From Clostridia bacterium (GTDB taxonomy: Bacteria > Bacillota > Clostridia > Oscillospirales > Acutalibacteraceae), in the NCBI GenBank assembly GCA_017428525.1, contig JAFRQQ010000037.1:20365-84364 (forward strand): a DNA stretch of 64,000 nucleotides, given 5' to 3'. A program made the translations under genes and the position numbers. Shown piece after piece: positions 59,245-64,000 of this stretch (the stretch's first letter is position 1; every line of letters begins with the position of its first letter). The notes under the pieces were generated by a model. It was given only the letters and a program-made list of their open reading frames with translations, had not been told where the DNA came from and did not search any database.

Positions 59245-59337
59245 GTGTATGCTGTCGGAGTGTCCGCGGGCAGTGCAAACTGTATTTCTTTTCTTGCAAA
59301 CCAAAAAGGCAGGAATTATACATTTTATACTGAGTAT

Positions 59338-59352
59338 GCAATCGGGATTTAT
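59338..59352 (+). repeat. Island leader repeat, copy 4 (partial)
   Basis: GCAATCGGGATTTA, about 40 bases upstream of the flavodoxin start. Confidence 0.5.
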
Positions 59353-59392
59353 ACGAATGAACGATATAAATAGAATTCAAGGAGGAATTAAA

Positions 59393-59872
59393 ATGAGTAA
59401 CATACTGGTAGCTTATTTCAGCGCAAGCGGCGTGACCGCAAAGGCAGCAAAGGCCATAGCCAAAGCGGCTGATGCGGATTTATTTGAAATCGTTCCGCAG
59501 CAGGTTTACACAAAAGCAGACCTTAACTGGATGGACAAAAAGAGCCGCAGCTCGGTCGAAATGAACGACAGAAACTGCCGCCCCGCCATTGCTTTAACGG
59601 TTGAGAATTTTGAGCAGTATAATACCATTTTCATCGGCTTTCCCGTCTGGTGGTACCGTGAGCCGTCTATTATCGACACATTTATTGAAAGCTATGATTT
59701 CACGGGCAAAACGGTTGTTCCCTTCTGCACCTCGGGCAGCAGCGGAATCGGTGAAGCGCCGGCGAATATGCAGGCACTTGCAAAAGGAGCAAAGGTTACC
59801 GGCGGCAAAAGGCTGACAGGAAGAGAAACCGAAGACGAGCTGAAAGTCTGGATGAAAGAAATCAATGGATAA
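59393..59872 (+). CDS. Flavodoxin
   Basis: This 159-residue flavodoxin_4-type protein begins SNILVAYFSASGVTAKAAKA with the FMN phosphate-binding loop, has IGFPVWWYREPSIIDTFIES with aromatic residues near FMN, and VVPFCTSGSSGIGEAPANMQ. It carries electrons or acts as an FMN reductase. I start at ATG 59393, after AAGGAGG. It lies 22 bases upstream of an iron alcohol dehydrogenase gene, so the two may form a redox pair. Confidence 0.92.
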   Translation: MSNILVAYFSASGVTAKAAKAIAKAADADLFEIVPQQVYTKADLNWMDKKSRSSVEMNDRNCRPAIALTVENFEQYNTIFIGFPVWWYREPSIIDTFIESYDFTGKTVVPFCTSGSSGIGEAPANMQALAKGAKVTGGKRLTGRETEDELKVWMKEING

Positions 59873-59894
59873 AATGTAATTAAAGGAGAAAACC

Positions 59895-61064
59895 ATGTTA
59901 GGAAATTTCACTTACTGCAATCCCACAAAGCTCTATTTCGGCGACAACTCCATTTCATTTCTGAAGGATGAGCTGAAAAAATACGGTGAGAATGTGCTGC
60001 TCGTTTACGGCGGCGGCTCAATCAAAAAGAACGGCATTTACGACGAGGTCGTTGCCATTCTCAAGGATGCCGGCAAAAACATCGCCGAGGTTTCCGGTGT
60101 TATGCCCAACCCGACGATCCATAAGCTGAATGAAGGTATCGCCATTGCGAGAGCGCACAAAACCGATCTGATTCTCGCTGTTGGCGGAGGCTCGGTCTGC
60201 GATTATTCAAAGGCCCTTTCCGTTTCCGTCAATTTCGAAGGCGACCCGTGGCAGAAATACTATATTGATTTTGAGGAACCCGACTGCGAAACGATCCCGG
60301 TAGGCTGTGTGCTGACCATGGTCGGCACGGGCTCGGAAATGAACGCAGGCTCTGTTATCACCTACCCCGAAAAGAAGCTTAAAATCGGCCATGTTTTTGC
60401 CGATGAAAAGATTATGCCGAGGTTCACGATCCTCAATCCGAAATACACCCTCACCCTGCCGCATTATCAGATGGTTGCGGGTATCTATGATATATTCAAT
60501 CACATCTGCGAGCAGTATTTCTCCGGCGAGGATGACAGCACGACGGATTATATTGCCGAGGGACTGATGCGCAGCGTGATCCATTCCAGCCGCATTGCGA
60601 ATAAAAATCCGCAGGACTATGAGGCGCGTAGCAACATTATGTGGTGCGCCACCTGGGCGCTCAACACGCTGCTGAAGAAGGGCAAATCCACCGACTGGAT
60701 GGTGCACATGCTCGGTCAGGCGGCAGGCGCCGTAACAGACGCCACTCACGGCATGACGCTCGCGGCGGTTTCGCTGCCATATTACAGATACATCCTTCCT
60801 TACGGCATTGCGAAATTCAAAAGATTTGCCGAAAATGTCTGGGGCATCTGCGCCGACGGCAAATCGGATGAACAGGTCGCAAACGAAGGTCTGCTTGCAA
60901 TGGAAAACTGGATGAAGGAGCTCGGCCTTGTGATGTCCCTTTCGGAGCTCGGCGCCACAGAGGATATGCTCCCAGATATCTGCAACGGAACAATCATCCT
61001 CGACGGCGGCTATAAAGTGTTGAACAAAGACGAGGTTATGCAGATTCTCAAAGAGAGTCTTTAA
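59895..61064 (+). CDS. Iron-containing alcohol dehydrogenase (butanol dehydrogenase type)
   Basis: This 389-residue group III alcohol dehydrogenase begins LGNFTYCNPTKLYFGDNSIS. The NAD(P) site is LILAVGGGSVCDYSKALSVS. Metal ligands are expected in GIYDIFNHICEQYF (Asp, His) and HMLGQAAGAVTDATHGMTLA (His, His). This resembles NADPH-dependent BDH/YqhD-type aldehyde reductases. ATG 59895 follows AAAGGAGAAAACC. It is the only island gene directly downstream of another without a leader repeat between. Confidence 0.93.
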   Translation: MLGNFTYCNPTKLYFGDNSISFLKDELKKYGENVLLVYGGGSIKKNGIYDEVVAILKDAGKNIAEVSGVMPNPTIHKLNEGIAIARAHKTDLILAVGGGSVCDYSKALSVSVNFEGDPWQKYYIDFEEPDCETIPVGCVLTMVGTGSEMNAGSVITYPEKKLKIGHVFADEKIMPRFTILNPKYTLTLPHYQMVAGIYDIFNHICEQYFSGEDDSTTDYIAEGLMRSVIHSSRIANKNPQDYEARSNIMWCATWALNTLLKKGKSTDWMVHMLGQAAGAVTDATHGMTLAAVSLPYYRYILPYGIAKFKRFAENVWGICADGKSDEQVANEGLLAMENWMKELGLVMSLSELGATEDMLPDICNGTIILDGGYKVLNKDEVMQILKESL

Positions 61065-61065
61065 T

Positions 61066-61080
61066 ACAAATTCCGGTTGA
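61066..61080 (+). repeat. Island leader repeat, copy 5a (inverted form)
   Basis: ACAAATTCCGGTTGA, right after the dehydrogenase stop and 24 bases before copy 5b. Confidence 0.65.
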
Positions 61081-61103
61081 TAGAATGATGATGTTAAAAT
61101 CCA

Positions 61104-61119
61104 GACAAATCGGGATTTG
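61104..61119 (+). repeat. Island leader repeat, copy 5b
   Basis: GACAAATCGGGATTTG, followed by CTGAGG and the ATG at 61132. Confidence 0.8.
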
Positions 61120-61131
61120 CTGAGGTGAAAT

Positions 61132-61425
61132 ATGAAAAAAAGTGTATTATTGTTATCGATTTTAATGATTATCACAATTATCCTCTCTTCGTGCACAGCA
61201 TCATTTCCATCAAAGGAGAATGTTGCGGTGTTGACAAGGGAGGAAGCAACGGAACTTCTGAAAAATAAGACAGAGAAAGAAATACATGATAACTGGGGAG
61301 AGCCGGACGATATCTTATCCGGTTTTTATGGTGATATATATTTATATAACGGCAAATCAATAGTAATCTACTATGATAATGACAGCAACGTTACAGATGT
61401 TCTAGTCTCTGATAAGCAAAACTAA
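61132..61425 (+). CDS. Small putative lipoprotein
   Basis: This 97-residue protein has a lipoprotein signal (LLLSILMIITIILSSCTASF, lipobox around LSSC). A short mature domain follows: VLTREEATELLKNKTEKEIH, then DNWGEPDDILSGFYGDIYLY. The WGEPD-like part recalls SmpA/OmlA-type folds, but the similarity is slight. Function unknown. Its ribosome-binding site is the GAGG of the leader repeat. Confidence 0.8.
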   Translation: MKKSVLLLSILMIITIILSSCTASFPSKENVAVLTREEATELLKNKTEKEIHDNWGEPDDILSGFYGDIYLYNGKSIVIYYDNDSNVTDVLVSDKQN

Positions 61426-61449
61426 TTGACAAATTCCGGTTTAACGAGG
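61426..61449 (+). repeat. Island leader repeat, copy 6
   Basis: TTGACAAATTCCGGTTTAACGAGG, six bases before an ATG at 61455. It combines the left form with the GAGG ending. Confidence 0.75.
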
Positions 61450-61454
61450 CAACA

Positions 61455-61601
61455 ATGAGTATAAATATTACTGCGATTATTCTCGCGCTGCTTGTTATCA
61501 ACATGAAGGTATTGAGATTATCGATGCGGCCGATTGGCTCGCCGAATGATTCCCCAAATTTATATATATTGCCGGTTTGGGGAATACAAACGCGTGGATA
61601 A
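61455..61601 (+). pseudogene. Degenerate small gene, probably frameshifted
   Basis: An ATG at 61455, placed correctly after GAGG, starts a 48-codon frame whose first part is hydrophobic (INITAIILALLVI). It then reads unlikely sequence. A different frame over 61490-61550 reads HEGIEIIDAADWLAE and stops. This suggests a small protein gene broken by deletion or frameshift. It may be nothing more than a chance frame. Confidence 0.35.
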
Positions 61602-61629
61602 AAACCTGATTAGCGTAATAAAACAATTT

Positions 61630-61647
61630 GACAAATCGGGATCTGTC
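61630..61647 (+). repeat. Island leader repeat, copy 7 (near-perfect palindrome)
   Basis: GACAAATCGGGATCTGTC, extended by ATTT before and AATTTG after, giving a long hairpin about 45 bases upstream of the gene at 61694. Confidence 0.75.
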
Positions 61648-61693
61648 AATTTGTTTCTGCAACGCCTTGCGGCGCAACACGAAGGAGGCCGAC

Positions 61694-62581
61694 ATGTTCA
61701 GAAAATATTTTGGGAACCCGATCTTCGGGGATCCGGAGATTGGAACGCTGTTTGACGTCTATCTTACAAAGCAGCCGGACGGGATGCTGCGCATGGATCT
61801 TTCCACCCGAAAAAACGCTTCTCTGTCCGTTTCTTTCTCTGAGGACGGCATACAGTGGAGCGCCCCGCGTCTGACGCTCGCGCCGGACACTTCAACGGGA
61901 TGGGAAGACATCGTAAACCGCAATTGCGTGCTGAAGATCGACGGACTGTTTAAAATGTGGTATACAGGTCAGGCGCACGGCAACAGCTATATCGGTTATG
62001 CTGAAAGTGAAAACGGGCTTGACTTCAGGCGCGTCAGAACAGCGCCGGTGCTTTTCCCGGAAGCGCCTTTTGAGGGCCAGTCTGTTATGAACCCATGCGT
62101 GCTGTATGAAAACGGTATTTACAGAATGTGGTACAGTGCGGGCGAAACGTATGAGCCGAACGTGTTGTGCTATGCTGAAAGCACAGACGGGGTGAACTGG
62201 AAAAAACGATCGCTGAATCCTGTCTTTGTGAAGAATCCCGAAAAAGAATATGAACAGGACCGGATCGGCGGCTGTCAGGTCCTGCCGCACAAAGACCTGG
62301 GCTATCTTCTTTTCTATATCGGTTACCGTGATATTCATACCGCCTGTATCTGCTGCGCAAGTTCCCGAGACGGTGTTGCCGGTTTTCGCCGGTGCCGTCT
62401 GAATCCGCTGGTTTCGCCTTCAGAAGGCTCGTGGGATGCGGATGCCTGCTATAAACCATCCGCCGTTTATGACGAAACGCGTGACGAATGGCGGATCTGG
62501 TATAACGGTCGCAGCTGCGACACGGAATATATCGGGCTTGCGTTCATGCAAGGTGATTTCGCAAAAGATGACTTTGAATAA
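61694..62581 (+). CDS. GH43/BNR-like five-blade propeller protein
   Basis: This 295-residue protein has repeated blade motifs: FSEDGIQWSAPR, LFKMWYTGQAHGNSYIGYAE, YRMWYSAGETYEPNVLCYAE, WRIWYNGRSCDTEYIGLAFM. Such proteins belong to the GH32/43/62/68/117/130 propeller superfamily and usually hydrolyse or phosphorolyse glycosides. There is no signal peptide, so it is cytoplasmic, unlike the two large glycosidases. ATG 61694 follows GAAGGAGG. It may process oligosaccharides released outside (inference). Confidence 0.8.
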   Translation: MFRKYFGNPIFGDPEIGTLFDVYLTKQPDGMLRMDLSTRKNASLSVSFSEDGIQWSAPRLTLAPDTSTGWEDIVNRNCVLKIDGLFKMWYTGQAHGNSYIGYAESENGLDFRRVRTAPVLFPEAPFEGQSVMNPCVLYENGIYRMWYSAGETYEPNVLCYAESTDGVNWKKRSLNPVFVKNPEKEYEQDRIGGCQVLPHKDLGYLLFYIGYRDIHTACICCASSRDGVAGFRRCRLNPLVSPSEGSWDADACYKPSAVYDETRDEWRIWYNGRSCDTEYIGLAFMQGDFAKDDFE

Positions 62582-62606
62582 TTCGGAAACAACCGCAGAG
62601 CAATCA

Positions 62607-62626
62607 GACAAACGGGATGGCGGAGG
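62607..62626 (+). repeat. Island leader repeat, copy 8 (diverged)
   Basis: GACAAACGGGATGGCGGAGG, just before the ATG at 62633. Confidence 0.6.
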
Positions 62627-62632
62627 TTTCAC

Positions 62633-62842
62633 ATGAACGACAAAAAGAAAAAAAGCAACCATTCGTCCGGACTCGCAATCGGTATGTGCATCGGCCTTGC
62701 GATCGGAGCAGCCGTTGGCGCAGCAACCGGCAACATCGGATTATGGCTGCCGATCGGACTCTGCATAGGATTGAGCCTCGGCCTTGTGTTGGGTCACAAC
62801 GGTAAGGATGATAGCGAAGACGATACAAACGATAAGCAGTAG
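62633..62842 (+). CDS. Small glycine-zipper membrane protein
   Basis: This 69-residue protein has a charged N-terminus, two glycine-zipper helices (LAIGMCIGLAIGAAVGAATG and WLPIGLCIGLSLGLVLGH) and an acidic tail. It resembles short glycine-zipper proteins common in Clostridia. Function unknown; the helices may self-associate in the membrane. Confidence 0.78.
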   Translation: MNDKKKKSNHSSGLAIGMCIGLAIGAAVGAATGNIGLWLPIGLCIGLSLGLVLGHNGKDDSEDDTNDKQ

Positions 62843-62861
62843 GCCAGGCAAGGAAGATGAT

Positions 62862-62880
62862 CCCGACAAATCGGGATTTG
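62862..62880 (+). repeat. Island leader repeat, copy 9
   Basis: CCCGACAAATCGGGATTTG, then AGAGGG and the ATG at 62893. CCCGA and TCGGG can also pair, making an alternative hairpin. Confidence 0.8.
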
Positions 62881-62892
62881 AGAGGGCAAAAA

Positions 62893-63816
62893 ATGAAAAA
62901 AACTGTTTCTGTTATTCTTTCACTTGCAATAATTATGAGCAGTGTTGTTTATGCGCTTGCTACGGGCACAACGATGTCTGTTTATTCTTCATACAAAATT
63001 CCGTCGGGAACAATGCGTATGATTGCCCATGCGGGCTATTCCGCCGTGGCGCCGAGCAATACACTTCCCGCTTATGAAGCCGCAGGCAAATCGGATTTCT
63101 GGGGAGCGGAGTGCGACATTCAGCGCACAAAGGACGGCGTCTGGATCCTTATGCATAACGATGACGTTGAAGATATGACTGATGGGACGGGGAAGGTGTC
63201 GGAGCTGACCTACGATGAAATTATGCAGTTCAACGTCGATGTCGGCAGCAATATCGAAAACTATCCCGATCTGAAAGTTGCGAAGCTTGAGGATTATCTT
63301 GATATCTGCAAAAAATACGGGCTTCACCCCGTCATTGAAATCAAATCCAATGTCGACCCTGCTTATATGAATGAACTTGCTCCCGTTTTGCTCTCCCGTG
63401 ATGACAGGGATATGTTTGTGATTATCTCATTCGGCCGCGAAATCTGTCTCCGCATAAAAGAACTGATTCCGGAAATACCCGTATATTATCTTATCGGTTT
63501 TGAAGACGTTTCGCAGGAGGATATTGACTTTGCCGTAAACAATAAGCTTGACGGCATGGATATTCATGTATTCCTGCCCGATGATTATGTGAAAGCGGTT
63601 ATCGCCTCGGGCCTTGATGTTTTTGTGTGGACGATTGATGACATTGATAACTGCGAGAGATTTTATAAACTCGGCGTCAATGCTATAACCACCAATTCAA
63701 TCAATCAGGAAACGCCTGAAGGCAACACTTTTCAGCAGTTTCTTTGGACACTGCGCGATTACTGGTATAATCTGATTCAGTGGTTCAGGGCAATATTCGC
63801 CGGGAAAACAGAATGA
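62893..63816 (+). CDS. Secreted glycerophosphodiester phosphodiesterase
   Basis: This 307-residue protein has a signal peptide (TVSVILSLAIIMSSVVYALA) and a GDPD TIM barrel. The catalytic-site motifs are MIAHAGYSAVAPSNTLPAYE (HxGxxxxxPxNT form), WGAECDIQRTKDGVWILMHN, then HPVIEIKSNV and VFVWTIDDIDNCERFYKLGV. It should hydrolyse glycerophosphodiesters or wall glycerol-phosphate outside the cell. The C-terminus (FLWTLRDYWYNLIQWFRAIF) is an aromatic amphipathic tail. I start at 62893, after AGAGGG. Confidence 0.9.
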   Translation: MKKTVSVILSLAIIMSSVVYALATGTTMSVYSSYKIPSGTMRMIAHAGYSAVAPSNTLPAYEAAGKSDFWGAECDIQRTKDGVWILMHNDDVEDMTDGTGKVSELTYDEIMQFNVDVGSNIENYPDLKVAKLEDYLDICKKYGLHPVIEIKSNVDPAYMNELAPVLLSRDDRDMFVIISFGREICLRIKELIPEIPVYYLIGFEDVSQEDIDFAVNNKLDGMDIHVFLPDDYVKAVIASGLDVFVWTIDDIDNCERFYKLGVNAITTNSINQETPEGNTFQQFLWTLRDYWYNLIQWFRAIFAGKTE

Positions 63817-63832
63817 CAAATTCCTGTTTGTC
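63815..63832 (+). repeat. Island leader repeat, copy 10a (inverted form)
   Basis: GACAAATTCCTGTTTGTC, overlapping the stop at 63816 and 14 bases before copy 10b. Confidence 0.75.
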
Positions 63833-63845
63833 GAAATATAATGAT

Positions 63846-63864
63846 CCCGACAAATCGGGATTTA
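63846..63864 (+). repeat. Island leader repeat, copy 10b
   Basis: CCCGACAAATCGGGATTTA, then TGGAGG and the ATG at 63878. Confidence 0.8.
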
Positions 63865-63877
63865 TGGAGGTAATAAT

Positions 63878-64000
63878 ATGTTGCTTGCAGTTTTTCTTGT
63901 TATCACTGCTTTGTTTGTTGTGCTGGGAATCATATTTGCCTCAGGTAAAGGCGCAAATCTGATTGCCGGATATAATACGGCATCCCGTGAAGAAAAAGCA
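63878..64000 (+). CDS. Truncated DUF3784-like membrane protein
   Basis: An open frame of 41 codons runs off the right edge. It has a first helix (LLAVFLVITALFVVLGIIFA) and then SGKGANLIAGYNTASREEKA, the hallmark of DUF3784 membrane proteins. Function unknown. It starts after GGAGG attached to leader repeat copy 10b. Confidence 0.8.
   Translation, partial: MLLAVFLVITALFVVLGIIFASGKGANLIAGYNTASREEKA

Noticed and set aside
53228..63864. CRISPR array as explanation for the repeats
   Set aside because: The repeats are separated by whole genes of varied length, not by uniform spacers, and no cas gene is present.
53228..63864. Ordinary Rho-independent terminators as explanation for the repeats
   Set aside because: The hairpins are short, have no T-tract after them, and mostly precede start codons rather than follow stops.
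1..64000. rRNA operon, prophage or insertion sequence
   Set aside because: No 16S/23S sequence, capsid or terminase-like protein, transposase or IS ends were recognisable on either strand.

Overview
The window looks like a chromosomal stretch from a Gram-positive anaerobe of the class Clostridia, probably an Oscillospiraceae/Ruminococcaceae-type gut or rumen bacterium. The signs are ferredoxin-linked 2-oxoacid chemistry, T-box leaders, wall teichoic acid genes, the Firmicutes order phoH-ybeY-dgkA-era-yqzL-recO, GreA/LysS, and apiosidase-like plant-glycan enzymes. Positions 1 to about 52,520 are GC-rich and densely coded, with consensus sigma-A promoters and Rho-independent terminators. From about 52,580 to the end the DNA is visibly more AT-rich, codon use changes, and nearly every gene is preceded by the same short hairpin repeat. 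This looks like an accessory island next to a tRNA-Leu.

1-14,707 (minus strand): after a partial membrane protein comes what reads as one regulatory and metabolic system. Three acyl-CoA ligases lie downstream of three T-box leaders, whose specifier triplets I align as GUC (Val), AUC (Ile) and CUC (Leu). The Val leader heads an operon of ligase, branched-chain aminotransferase, P-loop ATPase, ferredoxin and the three larger subunits of a 2-ketoisovalerate:ferredoxin oxidoreductase. The Ile leader heads a paralogous ligase. The Leu leader heads a degenerate 2-isopropylmalate synthase homologue and a TIM-barrel/ligase fusion. T-boxes switch on during amino-acid starvation, so the inferred direction is synthesis: branched short-chain acid to acyl-CoA, reductive carboxylation to 2-oxoacid, transamination to Val/Ile/Leu.

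14,771-25,852: an envelope region with TagB/TagF-type polymerases, TarI/TarJ (CDP-ribitol), a TagGH exporter and three glycosyltransferases, running downstream of greA-lysS. 25,877-31,697: housekeeping genes on the minus strand (unknown protein, pseudouridine synthase, gapA, rlmH, MBL hydrolase, murA). 32,155-40,293: plus-strand genes (CdaR/PucR regulator, ftsE with a long acidic tail, ftsX, M23 activator, an S41 homologue lacking its catalytic dyad, GNAT, lipase). 40,303-49,633: minus-strand genes (lipoprotein, iolC, iolJ, YibE/F protein, GPH transporter, recO, yqzL, era, DUF6054-like protein, dgkA, ybeY, phoH). 49,710-52,576: a membrane protein, a class B penicillin-binding protein and two tRNA-Leu genes (GAG and CAG anticodons).

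52,580-64,000: the island. It has a structured leader, a GNAT, two tandem secreted DUF5060/DUF4038 glycosidase-like proteins (the first fused to a GH43-like propeller), flavodoxin and iron alcohol dehydrogenase, small lipoprotein and glycine-zipper proteins, a GH43/BNR-like propeller, a secreted glycerophosphodiesterase and a truncated DUF3784 gene. A recurring element of the form GACAAATCGGGATTT lies just upstream of most of these genes' ribosome-binding sites.
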